Shown here one piece after another: positions 31,293 to 41,242 of a DNA stretch of 64,000 bases (positions are counted from its first letter, which is position 1; each line of letters begins with the position of its first letter). The stretch spans positions 2,003,587 through 2,067,586 of the forward strand of contig NZ_LT838272.1 in NCBI RefSeq assembly GCF_900176005.1, written 5' to 3'. Under the pieces are notes generated by a model that was not told the DNA's origin, did no database searches, and saw only the letters and a program-made list of their open reading frames with translations. The translations under genes were made by a program, and so were the position numbers. This DNA comes from Thermanaeromonas toyohensis ToBE (GTDB lineage: Bacteria > Bacillota > DSM-521 > Neomoorellales > Neomoorellaceae).

Positions 31293-33853
31293 TTTTCTTC
31301 CGCCACCTTTCTTACATCGCACAGAGTTTCGTTCCAGGCCGTATTGGGTGCCCATATGCCAGGGACAAAATAGATCTCATGGGTAGGCTTAATAAAGGGG
31401 TAAGTAAGGGAGTTATAGGAATCTCCTTGGAGATACCGGCTCCACCAGCCCTGCTCAAAGACTACTACTTTTCTGCTTAAGCCGGGGTCTAGGACGGCCC
31501 ATCCCCTTACCCGTCCCCGGTCATTATAGGCTTCTATCAGGTCTCCCTCCTTAATCCCTTTGGGGGCGGCATCTTCCGGGTTAAGGAATATCTTAGGCCT
31601 GTTATCCTGTAGTTCGTTCATCCATATATTGTTAGAGTGGGTGGAATGGACCCGGTACAGGGAATTGCGGGTAAGGAATACGAACTGGTACTTTCCTTTG
31701 GCCCCGGGGTTTAAAGCGTATTCGCTCTCTTCAAAGGGCGGTTTATGGACAGGCAAAGCTTCCCCGCGGGCTAAAAACCCTTCTTCCTCCCTGTAAAATT
31801 CGATCCGGCCGCTTTTTACGAATTTGGCAGTAGCCTCCAAGGGCGCTGGACGGCTTAAGGGAGGGAAGGGCTTACGGAAGTGGATTTGCTCGTAGAAGGG
31901 TATTTGCCGGTTACCTGGAACTTCCGATTTAAGACGGACCGGTCCCTTTTTAAGCTGTTCGATAGTGATACCTTCCACAGGAGGGCCGCCCGTCTTAAGG
32001 AGTAGCTCAATAACCTTTTCCGCTGCTTCCTTCTCCTCTAAACCCGGGAAAAAGTGGGCTTCAAACTGGGGATTAAGCCTTTTGGCTATCTCCCGAGCGA
32101 TCCACAATTCAGACCGGGATTCAAATAAGGGTTCAATGGCGGGCTGCTGGAGTTGCATATAGGGGTGCAAGGGGGTGGTAACCAGTTCAATCTTTTCATA
32201 CCAGGTGGCTACCGGGAATACCACGTCGCTATAACGGCAACTCGTAGTCATCTGATAATCCAGGGCTACAATTAATTCCAGTTCCCCCTTTTCGGCCATA
32301 TCCCTTAAACGGTTAGCCATATTATGCTGGTCGAAGGGGTTCCCCCACCCAAAGATGAGGGCTTTAAAGCCGTTTTGGGGATAGGGGGCGGTCATGGTTT
32401 TAGTGGGCCCATGGAGGAAATAAAGCCACGGGGTCCAACGGGGTGGCTTGGGGAACCACCATTCTTTCACATTGAACCGTATCCTGTACTGGCCGGCATA
32501 AGTGGAAATACCCGCGCCAGGTTGGCCGAGATTCCCCGTGAGCACAGGTATCAGGGCTAGGGCCCTCCCCTTTAGATCTCCGTGGTACCATTGGTAGTTG
32601 CTAGCTCCATAGATTACATGTAAGGGCTTGATAGTGGCCATCTCCCGGGCGAGCCTCTGTACAACTTCCTTACCTACTCCGGTTTCCTGCTCCACGTATT
32701 CTAACGTGTAGGTTTTAAGGTGCTCTTTTAACAGCTGGAAGATGGGTTTAACCTTCACCCTTTGGCCGTCTTTTAACTCCACTTCCCTTTCGCCTTCCAG
32801 TATTACGTCCGGGGGGAGGTTTAAGTCTTCTGGATGCACAGCAAGGAAATTTCCGTTATAGGCCACAAAAGCTTCTCGGTAAGGCGGGAGATCTTTAGGC
32901 CGATCCAAACCCTTGACTTCTTCTGCCTTTAGCCGGCGTTTGGTGTCTAGCCGCACCAGCAGAGGTAGATCGGTAAAGGTTTTGATAAATTGTTCATCAT
33001 ATAATTTCTCTTCAATAATAATCCGCGCTATCCCCAAGGCCAAGGCTGCATCGCTGCTCGGCTTAAGGCTTACCCACTCATCAGCTTTAGCCGCTGTAGG
33101 GCAGTAATTGGGGTCAAAGACTACTAGCTTAGCTCCTTGGTTTCTGGCCTGGATGAGAAGGTCAGAATCGACCAGCCTGGTAACAAGGAGATTGGAGCCA
33201 AATACAGCGATATACCTGGAGTTCAGCCACTCCAAGGGTTCTAGCTCTTCTGTTTGTACACCGAAGGTCTGGGGCCAAAACATAGGTAGATCGCCGTTTT
33301 TATCATAGGGATGGAAGAGGGTCCAGCCTGCCAGGGTAGAAAGGGCGATCCAGGCCCCTTTCTGGACGTGCCCCGTTCCTCCTACCTGGAAGCTAAAACT
33401 TATGCTTTCCGGACCGTACTTGCTAGCTATCTCCTTAAGGCGAGCTGCTGTATAATCCAACGCTTCTTCCCAGGAGACTTCCTTAAACTGACCGCTTCCC
33501 CGCGGTCCGGTTCTGATTAAAGGGCGCTTTAAGCGATCAGGTCCGTAAATGAGATTGATGTAGCTTAGACCCCTCAGGCAACCTCGTGGTCCATATAGCG
33601 GCTCTGGATAATCATCGGTAGGAAACAGGGTTTTGATCTGACCGTCCACTACCATAGCTTTGATACCACAGGCACCCGTACAGTTGGGCGAACAAACGGA
33701 GCGCACAAACTTGAACTGGGAGTTCTTTTCTTCCTTAGCTCCAGATGAGGGTATAAAATAGGCAGGTGAGGCTGCAGCACCGGCCAGAGCCGCAGCTACT
33801 GCCGAAGCTTTTAAAAATTGGCGCCGTGTAAGTTTAAGACCTTGTTTTTTCAT
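31289..33853 (-). CDS. Molybdopterin oxidoreductase catalytic subunit with Tat signal
   Basis: 854 aa. The N-terminal KLTRRQFLKASAVAAALAGA is a twin-Arg export signal, so the enzyme works outside the membrane. CSPNCTGACG is the [4Fe-4S] site. GDLPMFWPQTFGVQTEELE and an upstream PYDKNGD favour the DMSO reductase superfamily of the DMSO/selenate/chlorate/tetrathionate class; the substrate cannot be read from sequence. It is followed by the FeS and NrfD genes (PsrABC-like operon) and preceded by a sigma-54 promoter. Confidence 0.85.
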   Translation of the reverse strand: MKKQGLKLTRRQFLKASAVAAALAGAAASPAYFIPSSGAKEEKNSQFKFVRSVCSPNCTGACGIKAMVVDGQIKTLFPTDDYPEPLYGPRGCLRGLSYINLIYGPDRLKRPLIRTGPRGSGQFKEVSWEEALDYTAARLKEIASKYGPESISFSFQVGGTGHVQKGAWIALSTLAGWTLFHPYDKNGDLPMFWPQTFGVQTEELEPLEWLNSRYIAVFGSNLLVTRLVDSDLLIQARNQGAKLVVFDPNYCPTAAKADEWVSLKPSSDAALALGIARIIIEEKLYDEQFIKTFTDLPLLVRLDTKRRLKAEEVKGLDRPKDLPPYREAFVAYNGNFLAVHPEDLNLPPDVILEGEREVELKDGQRVKVKPIFQLLKEHLKTYTLEYVEQETGVGKEVVQRLAREMATIKPLHVIYGASNYQWYHGDLKGRALALIPVLTGNLGQPGAGISTYAGQYRIRFNVKEWWFPKPPRWTPWLYFLHGPTKTMTAPYPQNGFKALIFGWGNPFDQHNMANRLRDMAEKGELELIVALDYQMTTSCRYSDVVFPVATWYEKIELVTTPLHPYMQLQQPAIEPLFESRSELWIAREIAKRLNPQFEAHFFPGLEEKEAAEKVIELLLKTGGPPVEGITIEQLKKGPVRLKSEVPGNRQIPFYEQIHFRKPFPPLSRPAPLEATAKFVKSGRIEFYREEEGFLARGEALPVHKPPFEESEYALNPGAKGKYQFVFLTRNSLYRVHSTHSNNIWMNELQDNRPKIFLNPEDAAPKGIKEGDLIEAYNDRGRVRGWAVLDPGLSRKVVVFEQGWWSRYLQGDSYNSLTYPFIKPTHEIYFVPGIWAPNTAWNETLCDVRKVAEEK

Positions 33854-34164
33854 CGTTACCAGTCACCCCACTCCTTCCTTGACAAGCAATTGTCTTCCTG
33901 AACACTAATCAAATCAAGCGAGCTTGGCCCAGGCTATTCAATATTTCTGGATGATGAGCCCCTATTTGTGAAGTTGTACTCATGTTTTCCGGAAAATCTT
34001 CTCTAGCAAATTTCGTGCCAAACACAAAAAGCCCTAGAATAAGATTTCTAGAGCTTCGAAAATAGGTGTTTTTAGAGCTTTGAAGATAGTATTTTAGAGC
34101 TTGTGAGAAGCCCTTTTAAGACCATCTCTCTAAAATCCTAGAAAGGGTCTCTAAATTTTTAGAA
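33854..34164. promoter_or_regulatory. Control region of the molybdoenzyme gene: sigma-54 promoter and AAGCTCTA repeats
   Basis: 311-bp gap. TGGCACGAAATTTGCT at 34020-34005 (minus) matches the -24/-12 consensus TGGCAC-N5-TTGCT exactly, giving a start near 33,994 and a leader of about 140 nt. AAGCTCTA (minus) occurs at 34056-34049, 34080-34073 and 34102-34095, 55-108 bp upstream of that start. Two more CTCTAAA half-sites follow in inverse orientation. These are good candidates for binding sites of the activator encoded at 36,439. Confidence 0.75.
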
Positions 34165-36396
34165 TCAGAGTCCAGAATTAGGCAGCAATGATAGCTCCTT
34201 TCCAGATTCTATTTTTTCTAGGCGGCAGGTACCTACTTTGGTCAAAGGCTGGCGTGAGATAGGATCCGTTATCCGCGATGTTAAATGATTAGCTGCCTGG
34301 GGTTGCTGCCTTTCTCCTGGGTCGAGGTCCCCGAAATGGAAGGGTAAAAATACTTCTCCTTTGGATACTACTGGGGTAACGCGGGCCCGTACCTTCACCC
34401 AGCCCTGGCGGGAAACCACCTTAACCCAATCCCCTTCCTTAATCCCAAGGGCCGCCGCATCCTGGGGATTTATTTCCACGAAGGGTTGGGGGATCAAAAC
34501 ATTTAACTCTAGGATACGCTTAGTTTTAGTACGAGTATGGTAATGCTCAATAACCCGGCCAGTGTTCAACCAGAAGGGGTAATCCGGATCCTTAAAAGGG
34601 GACGGGGGGTGGTAAGGTACGGCCCAGAGCTTAGCTCGGCCCGGGTTAGCGTTAAATTCGCCATAGGCTTGGGAAACTGCAGGATCGGTAGGGAAAAAGC
34701 CATCGGTATATAACCGGGCTGTACCGGTTTTAGCACCTTCGGGGCAGGGCCACTGGATACCCCCTTCAGCTTTAAGGCGGTTATAGGTTATACCTGTCAA
34801 ATCGTTAGGACGGTGACGCGTCAACTCTTTAAGCTCGTTAAATACTTCTTCTGGTCCTGGCCAGGGGAAAAGCCTTCCTGCTCCCAAATTACGGGCTACC
34901 TGGCATATAATAGTTAGGTCATCTTGAGCCTTTCCTGGTGGCTGGGTAACTTTCTGTACTAGGTTAACCCGGCGTTCAGAATTGGTTATGGTCCCTGTTT
35001 TTTCTCCCCATTGGGCAGCGGGGAGGAAAAGATCGGCATAGTAAGCAGTCTCCAGGGGATAAAATATATCCTGTACCACCAGGAATACTCGTTCCAACTG
35101 CCTCCGTACGTACTGCTGGTCTGGCAAAGACACAGCAGGGTTAGTACCGATCACCCAAAGCACCCGCAGGCGCCCGGCGTCGATAAGTTCTAACATAGTG
35201 TGGATATCATTGGTGTGCTGGGGCAATATTTTCTCCTCTACACCCCAGAACCGGGCTACTTCGTGGCGGTGCCTAGGATTCTTGGGATTGCGCAACCCTG
35301 GTAGACTTCCTGCTCCTCCTATCTCCCTCATGCTTAAAGACGAAGATTGGCCAGTTAAAGAAAGAGGTGCACACCCTGGGCGGCCTATCTTGCCAGTTAT
35401 AAGGTGTAGGGAATTGATGAGGGTGACCGTATCCACCGCTTGGAGGCTTTGGTTTACCCCCTGGCAGAAGAGGGTGACGGCTGTAGCTGCTCTTCCAAAT
35501 AGATGAGCAGCCTGGATAATATCCCTGGCTGGTACCCCGGTCAACTCCTGAGCTACTTCCGGAGGGAAATCCTGTGCTGCTACCTTTAGATCCTCGAATC
35601 CTGCTGTAGCCTTGGTAATGAATCCCCAGTCCAGCAAGTTTTCTCGGATAAGCACATAAATAATGGAGTAAACCAGGGGTATGTTGGAGCCACACCGTAG
35701 CCGAAGGTGCAAGTCAGCCACACTGGCCGGCAAGGTGAGACGGGGGTCAGCCACTATGAGTTTAGTACCTTTGCGCTGGCGGTTGCGTAAGATACGCTGC
35801 CAAACTTGGGGATGCATTTCCGCAGGGTTGGCGCCCAGGATAAAGATAACCTCAGCCGTATCCAGATCTTCATAACACCCCGGGGGAGCATCGATACCGA
35901 AGGAACGGATATATCCCATGGACGTAGAAGCCATGCAGAGGCGGGTATTAGCATCTATATTAGGAGTACCGAGGACACCTTTGGCTAGCTTATGCAAGGC
36001 ATAATATTCTTCTAGGGTGAGCTGTCCTCCATGATAAATACCTATAGCTTCTGGGCCGCCCTGTTCCAAGGCTTCCCGTATTTTCCGGGCCAGAGTTTCA
36101 TGAGCTTCCTCCCACGTTATAGGGACCATTTTCTCTCCTACCCGCCGGAGAGGACGGGTGGCCCTTTCGGGATGTTCTAATGTTTTCCAGGCATATATAC
36201 CTTTAAGGCATAATTGCCCTTGGTTTACGGAAGAAGAGGGGTTAGGTTTCACGGCCACTGCCCGGCCCTTTTTAACCCCCAGATATAACCCGCACCCGGT
36301 TCCACAATAACCGCAGGTTGTGTATATCCAGCTGTCCACCGTTTCCTCGTTATGGAGCAACTCTTCTAGAGAACGCCTGAATTCTAAATTATACAT
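34165..36396 (-). CDS. Nitrate reductase-like molybdopterin oxidoreductase
   Basis: 743 aa, cytoplasmic (no signal). CGYCGTGCGLYLGV is the N-terminal [4Fe-4S] motif, and ANTRLCMAST holds the Cys expected to bind Mo, as in NasA/NarB/NapA rather than the Sec/Cys of formate dehydrogenase. A C-terminal MopB-type domain (EHYHTRTKTKR, GDWVKVVSRQG) is complete. A partner gene for electron supply is not adjacent. Assimilatory nitrate reduction is the best guess; related formate dehydrogenase-like proteins cannot be excluded. Confidence 0.78.
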   Translation of the reverse strand: MYNLEFRRSLEELLHNEETVDSWIYTTCGYCGTGCGLYLGVKKGRAVAVKPNPSSSVNQGQLCLKGIYAWKTLEHPERATRPLRRVGEKMVPITWEEAHETLARKIREALEQGGPEAIGIYHGGQLTLEEYYALHKLAKGVLGTPNIDANTRLCMASTSMGYIRSFGIDAPPGCYEDLDTAEVIFILGANPAEMHPQVWQRILRNRQRKGTKLIVADPRLTLPASVADLHLRLRCGSNIPLVYSIIYVLIRENLLDWGFITKATAGFEDLKVAAQDFPPEVAQELTGVPARDIIQAAHLFGRAATAVTLFCQGVNQSLQAVDTVTLINSLHLITGKIGRPGCAPLSLTGQSSSLSMREIGGAGSLPGLRNPKNPRHRHEVARFWGVEEKILPQHTNDIHTMLELIDAGRLRVLWVIGTNPAVSLPDQQYVRRQLERVFLVVQDIFYPLETAYYADLFLPAAQWGEKTGTITNSERRVNLVQKVTQPPGKAQDDLTIICQVARNLGAGRLFPWPGPEEVFNELKELTRHRPNDLTGITYNRLKAEGGIQWPCPEGAKTGTARLYTDGFFPTDPAVSQAYGEFNANPGRAKLWAVPYHPPSPFKDPDYPFWLNTGRVIEHYHTRTKTKRILELNVLIPQPFVEINPQDAAALGIKEGDWVKVVSRQGWVKVRARVTPVVSKGEVFLPFHFGDLDPGERQQPQAANHLTSRITDPISRQPLTKVGTCRLEKIESGKELSLLPNSGL

Positions 36397-36438
36397 ATCC
36401 CTTTAACTACCTTTCCATCCTTGATGAAAATTGGGGGA

Positions 36439-38124
36439 TTACCCCTCATTAAGGTTATATTTCTTAAGTTTTTGGTAAAGGCCAGAAGGATGTATCCCCA
36501 GTAGCCGCGCAGCTTCCTGTTTATTACCTTTGGCTGCCAGGAGGGCTTTCTTGATAGCTTCTTGCTCAGCTAGGGCAACTGCCTTTTTTAACTCAAACCC
36601 ACCCGAAGAAATAGATTGAGGAAAGGTAGGAGGTAGATGCTCGGGTAATATCAATTTATCCTCGGGATCTAGGAAATTAAACGCGTATTCCAGCACATTT
36701 TCCAGCTCCCGCACATTGCCCGGCCAGGAATATTCTTCAAAAAGTTCCTTAACTTTAGGGCTTAAGCCTTGGACTTCTAGCATGTACTTGATATTAAATT
36801 TCTGGATAAGACTGCGGCAAATGGGTTCGATATCCATGGGGCGTTCCCGGAGGGGAGGGATATGAAGGGTGATAACGGCCAGGCGATAATAAAGGTCTAA
36901 ACGGAATTTACCTTCTTTCACGAGGGACACCAGATCCTTATTGGTGGCTGCTATGATCCTAACATCAACGTTTAGGGTTTTTCTGCCCCCTATCCGCTCG
37001 AAGGAGCGTTCTTGCAGAACACGCAGTAACTTGGGTTGCATACTTAAAGGTAGATCGCCTATTTCGTCCAAGAACACGGTACCCCCATCGGCAAGTTCAA
37101 ATTTACCTGGCTTCCCACCACGAGCTGCTCCAGTAAAAGCCCCCTCTTCATACCCAAAAAGTTCCGCCTCCAGGAGATTTTCTGGTATGGCTGCACAATT
37201 AATTTTTATAAAAGGCTCTTTCCTCCTTCGGCTGGCCTGGTGGATAGCCCGGGCGAAGAGATCTTTTCCGGTACCGCTCTCACCTAAAAGAAGAACATTG
37301 GCTTCTCCTTGGGCTACCCGGGCAGCTAATTTTTTAAGCTCCTTTATTTGAGGGCTAATCCCTTGTATGGCTACCCAGGGGGATAGGTTTTCCTGTAGGA
37401 ATTCTAGTTCATCTTTATATAAAAGGAGCCTATTTTCCATTATTTTGAACTGATGGTAAAAATCTTTAAAGTTATCTTGTAGTATAGCCTCCTGGGGAAG
37501 CACCCGGCTTATTCCTCCTAATATCTCACCGCTTTTATTCTTTAACGGTATCTCCGCCAGACAAAGCCGCTGACCTTTAAACTGTACTTCAGGATTTAAG
37601 TAAGACCGACCTGTAGTAACAACTTCGAACAATCTAGAAAAGGGAAGTACCTGTGCCACGGGCAATCCTACAGCTGACTCCTCCCTCCAGCCGACCAGCG
37701 AAGCACAGTATTTATTGATAAATACTAGTTTCCCTTCTTTGTCCACGACCGCCAGACCTAGGGGTAACTCTGCCAGGAGGGCTTCATAAATTTCAGCGAG
37801 GTCATGCCCCGTGTCCCATTGTTCTAAAACAATTACAGTGTTACCTTCCCCCTCCGGTAGCGGAAAATAGCTAACTCGTATAGCACCCTTTATCCCTTGA
37901 ACCTTGGTACCTACTAAAGGCTGTCTAGTAGTCAGGACCTCAGAAAGGCGGGAGGCTGGGAAAACCTCAGTCAACTTTCGCCCGCGTACATCCTGACCAG
38001 GTACCCCCAGGATAACCAAGGCTTGGGGGTTAAACTCGGTAATAATACCTGATTTGTTTACCCATATCAGGCCATGGTTAAGAAGAGTTAAAATATAAGT
38101 TACCAAGTTATCTAGGCTAGGCAC
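36439..38124 (-). CDS. PAS-containing sigma-54-dependent activator
   Basis: 561 aa. Two PAS-like sensor regions (about 15-110 and 125-210) are followed by an AAA+ domain with GESGTGKD Walker A, EGAFTGA (sigma-54 contact loop), DEIGDLP and [11 protein letters not shown]-type Arg fingers, and a Fis-type C-terminal helix-turn-helix ([19 protein letters not shown]). It is 42 bp from the nitrate reductase-like gene and near the sigma-54 promoter of the Mo-subunit gene, its likely targets. Confidence 0.92.
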   Translation of the reverse strand: MPSLDNLVTYILTLLNHGLIWVNKSGIITEFNPQALVILGVPGQDVRGRKLTEVFPASRLSEVLTTRQPLVGTKVQGIKGAIRVSYFPLPEGEGNTVIVLEQWDTGHDLAEIYEALLAELPLGLAVVDKEGKLVFINKYCASLVGWREESAVGLPVAQVLPFSRLFEVVTTGRSYLNPEVQFKGQRLCLAEIPLKNKSGEILGGISRVLPQEAILQDNFKDFYHQFKIMENRLLLYKDELEFLQENLSPWVAIQGISPQIKELKKLAARVAQGEANVLLLGESGTGKDLFARAIHQASRRRKEPFIKINCAAIPENLLEAELFGYEEGAFTGAARGGKPGKFELADGGTVFLDEIGDLPLSMQPKLLRVLQERSFERIGGRKTLNVDVRIIAATNKDLVSLVKEGKFRLDLYYRLAVITLHIPPLRERPMDIEPICRSLIQKFNIKYMLEVQGLSPKVKELFEEYSWPGNVRELENVLEYAFNFLDPEDKLILPEHLPPTFPQSISSGGFELKKAVALAEQEAIKKALLAAKGNKQEAARLLGIHPSGLYQKLKKYNLNEG

Positions 38125-38188
38125 TTCTCAAGTTTTCACCATCCTTAATCCTTGAAGACCTTGAAGAAAGACTTGGGCTTAAAAACCT

Positions 38189-39013
38189 TTACGAGCGTAA
38201 CTGCCTGCTTGTATCAGAACCCAAAGCTTCCGAAATGGCTTGGGCTGCCCGACATACCGCTTCCACTAGCTTAGTCTGGATAAGCTCTTCGGTTATACGG
38301 CTGCTAGGGCCAGAAACGCTTAAGGCAGCCACGACCCGTTGCTCGTGGTTTTTAATGGGAGCTGCCACACACCGGACGCCTTCTTCCAGTTCTCCCCTAT
38401 CTATGGCGAACCCCTGTTGTCGAATTTGCTCCAACTCTCTTTTCAAACGTTCTATACTAGTAATGGTTGCCGGAGTGTAAGGATATAAGTTAAGGTTGCT
38501 CAACACCCTTTCCAGCTGAAAAGGAGGTAAGCCTGCCAGCAACACCTTACCGGCTCCGGTACAATAGGCTGGCCCTCTGGTACCAGGCCTAGCTAGCATT
38601 TTTACCATGTTTCTGGATTCTACTTGATCTATATATACTACTTCCGTACCATCTAGGACGGCTAAATTGGCTGTTTCATTAAATTCTTCCACCAGCTGTC
38701 GGAGGAAGGGCCGGGCTACTGCCCTTATGTCTAGGGAATATAAGGCCCGGTGACCGATTTCGAAGAGCTTTAACCCTAATCGGTACCTACCCTGATAAGG
38801 CTCCTGCTCTACAAACCCCCTCCGGGCGAGGGTATTTAACAAGCGATGGACGGTACTAATGTGTAATCCTACTTCTGCGCTTAAAGAAGAAAGCGTTACC
38901 GGACCTTCGGCCCGGGCCAAGGCTTCAAGAATAATAAGGGCCCGATCTACTGCCTGAACACCTTTTATTTTTTTGGTATTCGGATTTCCTTGGGTTCCCT
39001 TTTTTTGTACCAC
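38189..39013 (-). CDS. IclR-family regulator
   Basis: 274 aa. N-terminal winged helix (VQAVDRALIILEAL, LHISTVHRLLNTLARRGFV) and the C-terminal IclR effector domain (GFAIDRGELEEGVRCVAAPI). Ligand not known. It lies between the sigma-54 activator and the FMN glutamate synthase gene, transcribed in the same direction, and could control either. Confidence 0.9.
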   Translation of the reverse strand: MVQKKGTQGNPNTKKIKGVQAVDRALIILEALARAEGPVTLSSLSAEVGLHISTVHRLLNTLARRGFVEQEPYQGRYRLGLKLFEIGHRALYSLDIRAVARPFLRQLVEEFNETANLAVLDGTEVVYIDQVESRNMVKMLARPGTRGPAYCTGAGKVLLAGLPPFQLERVLSNLNLYPYTPATITSIERLKRELEQIRQQGFAIDRGELEEGVRCVAAPIKNHEQRVVAALSVSGPSSRITEELIQTKLVEAVCRAAQAISEALGSDTSRQLRS

Positions 39014-39060
39014 GGTTTTATAGCCCCATTTCTTTTATTTTTAGCCTCGGATTATAAGGA

Positions 39061-39109
39061 TTAAGGAGGGCTTTTCACAAAAAAGAAGATGTTTTTAAGC
39101 CCTCCTTAA
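39061..39109 (-). terminator. Long-stem hairpin between gltB-like gene and iclR
   Basis: TTAAGGAGGGCTT (39061-39073) pairs with AAGCCCTCCTTAA (39097-39109) over a 23-nt loop. It may end the FMN glutamate synthase transcript, though no strong T-run follows on the minus strand. Confidence 0.45.
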
Positions 39110-39157
39110 CCTATAATACAATTATTTTATGCAATTTTCTAGAGTAAGTTTAAACCT

Positions 39158-40741
39158 TTAGGATTCCAGGATGCGCTCCGCTTCCTCGGCATCCAGGTCC
39201 ATTACATAAGGGATACCGCTTAGTCTTGCAGCCTCCGGAGTTAAGGCTACCAGATCATCCCGCGTTATATACTGTAAAGCAAATTTACGTGCACCGCACA
39301 TGAGCTGCTTAAGCCCCACACTGAGACGCTCAAAGAATGTATATACGCCGATGGCCCCTGGGGGTATTTCAGCAAAGGCTTCGCCGTACTTGGCCTTAAG
39401 CTCAGACGCAGCTACAAAGATTTGTTCCAGCGTGGTACCGTACTTATTAGAGATCTCTGCTGGTACTTTCCCGTTCTTTATAGCCTCCCCTAAGGTCTTA
39501 CCCACCATGGCAGCGGTTAACGGTGCTCGGGCCATGCCTACCGCCTTGATGTAGGGTGCACCCAAAGCCAAGCCTTTAAAGACTTGATCTTCTAGGGCAA
39601 AGCCTCCAGCTATAGCTACGCTGGGAATGAACTTGCCGCGCTCAGCTAGCTTATTCAGGTATTTATAGAGCAAGCATTCCAAATAAACTGTGGGTATACC
39701 CCATTCGTTCATCATACGCCAGGGACTCATTCCGGTACCTCCACCGGCTCCGTCTACTGTCAAGAGATCGATCCTGGCATCAGAGGCATATTTCACAGCC
39801 CGGGCTAGATCAGCCGGCCGGTAGGCGCCTGTCTTAAGAAAAACATATTTAGCTCCATGGCGGCGGAGCTGTTCTACCCTAGCTAGGAAGGAGTCATATT
39901 CTACCATTCCCAGGCGGGAGTGGCGCTCAAACTCCTTAAAAGCACCCTGCCGGAAGGCTTCTTGGACCGTGGGATCTTCGGGATCAGGGTGGACAATATA
40001 TCCCCGGCTTTTAAGTTGCAACGCCCGTTCTAAGGAATTTAGCTTTACCTCTCCTCCAATATCTTTAGCTCCCTGCCCCCACTTAAGCTCAACAGCCTCT
40101 ACCCCCAGCTTATCGATAACATATTCTAGTACTCCCAGTTTAGTATCTTCAACATTGCTTTGGACTACGATGGTACCATAACCATTATACCATTTTTGGA
40201 AAAGCTTTACCCTCCGTTCCATATCCGGGGAACGGACCACCCGACCGGAAGAGAACTCAGCGTCTGGATCCATACCACAGACGTTTTCACCTATAGTAGC
40301 TATTACACCACTAATAGCGGCACCAATGGCTAGGCCTTCCCAGTTCTGTGAAGCTACATTAGTGGAACCTAATCCTGAGATAACTACAGGGAGTTTTAAC
40401 TTAATTTGCCCATTAGCTCCTACTGCGCTTTCGATATTTACAGCAGGGAAAATGGCTTTATCGCTGTCAGGCTCGATACCTTGGGCCCCTACGGTGGTAC
40501 CCATTATGTTGAAGTGCGACAAGTCGATAGGATAATCCTTTTCCGCAGCTGCTGTTATAGGCCCAAAGGGCTGGGGATAGATTACCTCCCGTCCCCGGTA
40601 GGCTGAACGGCCTACCTCACATAAACCGGTACACCCTTCCTGGCAAGTGGCACACATGCCGCTCGTGGGGCAGACGCTGCCGGGTGTACGGTTTCTGGTA
40701 AGGGTGGCAGCGCTAGCATTAATACCTTTGCTGAAACTCAT
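39158..40741 (-). CDS. FMN-binding glutamate synthase-like protein
   Basis: 527 aa. The N-terminus has a Cys cluster (CPTSGMCATCQEGCTGLC) followed by a GltB-type alpha/beta barrel: VVISGLGSTNVASQNWEGLA, ELKWGQGAKDIGGEVKL, LLTVDGAGGGTGMSPW and VAIAGGFALEDQVFKGLALG. The glutaminase domain is absent, as in archaeal-type glutamate synthases and related FMN proteins. It may act on glutamate or on another alpha-keto acid; the true reaction is not determined by sequence. IclR is next to it. Confidence 0.82.
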   Translation of the reverse strand: MSFSKGINASAATLTRNRTPGSVCPTSGMCATCQEGCTGLCEVGRSAYRGREVIYPQPFGPITAAAEKDYPIDLSHFNIMGTTVGAQGIEPDSDKAIFPAVNIESAVGANGQIKLKLPVVISGLGSTNVASQNWEGLAIGAAISGVIATIGENVCGMDPDAEFSSGRVVRSPDMERRVKLFQKWYNGYGTIVVQSNVEDTKLGVLEYVIDKLGVEAVELKWGQGAKDIGGEVKLNSLERALQLKSRGYIVHPDPEDPTVQEAFRQGAFKEFERHSRLGMVEYDSFLARVEQLRRHGAKYVFLKTGAYRPADLARAVKYASDARIDLLTVDGAGGGTGMSPWRMMNEWGIPTVYLECLLYKYLNKLAERGKFIPSVAIAGGFALEDQVFKGLALGAPYIKAVGMARAPLTAAMVGKTLGEAIKNGKVPAEISNKYGTTLEQIFVAASELKAKYGEAFAEIPPGAIGVYTFFERLSVGLKQLMCGARKFALQYITRDDLVALTPEAARLSGIPYVMDLDAEEAERILES

Positions 40742-40771
40742 CCCTGGTCCCCCCTGAAAAAAGTTTTTCTA

Positions 40772-40849
40772 TTACCCTTAGGGTAAGAGAACCCTAAGGA
40801 CAAACCGTAACCCCAGCTTTATTCTAATGGCCCCTTCCCGGCATGTCAA
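40772..40849 (-). promoter_or_regulatory. Promoter and CCTTAGGG palindromes before the FMN glutamate synthase gene
   Basis: TTGACA (40849-40844), 17-bp spacer, TAGAAT (40826-40821). Downstream, the palindrome TTACCCTTAGGGTAA (40772-40786) and a second ACCCTAAGG copy (40791-40799) lie in the leader. They look like an operator pair, perhaps for the adjacent IclR regulator. Confidence 0.6.
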
Positions 40850-40887
40850 TGAAATTTAATTTCATGATATGAAAAAGATATGGTCTT

Positions 40888-40922
40888 AAAAAAGACCCTA
40901 AAAAACTTAGGGCCTTTTTTTT
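40888..40922. terminator. Bidirectional terminator
   Basis: GACCCTAA (40894-40901) pairs with TTAGGGCC (40907-40914). T-runs follow on both strands (40915-40922 plus; 40893-40888 minus). It overlaps the stop codon of the 67-aa zinc protein. Confidence 0.75.
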
Positions 40923-41110
40923 AAATCACATTCGATAAGTCCTTCATAGCATTCATCACAGAGGAATTGCCCGCATACTGGGCAAATACGCATATCAGGA
41001 GGATTTATATCTAGGCATTCATAGCAATAGGCTGTATCACAATGGCGGCAAATCACACCTTCTACCTTCTGGGCCTTGCACCGGTCACAGACCGGTATTT
41101 TCATGTTCAC
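40907..41110 (-). CDS. Small zinc-binding protein (67 aa)
   Basis: Six Cys/His pairs: CDRC, CRHC, CYEC, CPVCGQFLCDEC. The spacing resembles a double zinc ribbon or B-box-like fold. It is transcribed alone from 41,110 to a terminator at its own stop. Function unknown. Confidence 0.65.
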   Translation of the reverse strand: MNMKIPVCDRCKAQKVEGVICRHCDTAYCYECLDINPPDMRICPVCGQFLCDECYEGLIECDLKKRP

Positions 41111-41191
41111 CCTCTCCTTGTTTGTTTTTACGGTTTTTAAAATTATTCTTCTTCTAGGCTCATCCTTCCTCCTTAAATTTTAAATAGAAAA

Positions 41192-41211
41192 TGCTCCCTT
41201 TTAAGGGAGCA
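41192..41211 (-). terminator. Intrinsic terminator after pduL
   Basis: TGCTCCC (41192-41198) pairs with GGGAGCA (41205-41211). On the minus strand it is followed by TTTTCTATTT. Confidence 0.75.
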
Positions 41212-41242
41212 CCATAAAGCTTTACATTATACTTTTAGTTTT

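Noticed and set aside
33880-33900. Second GG...GC sigma-54-like box close to the Mo-subunit start
   Set aside because: The spacing between GG and GC is 9 instead of 10 bases and the flanks are poor; the site at 34,005-34,020 is a far better match.
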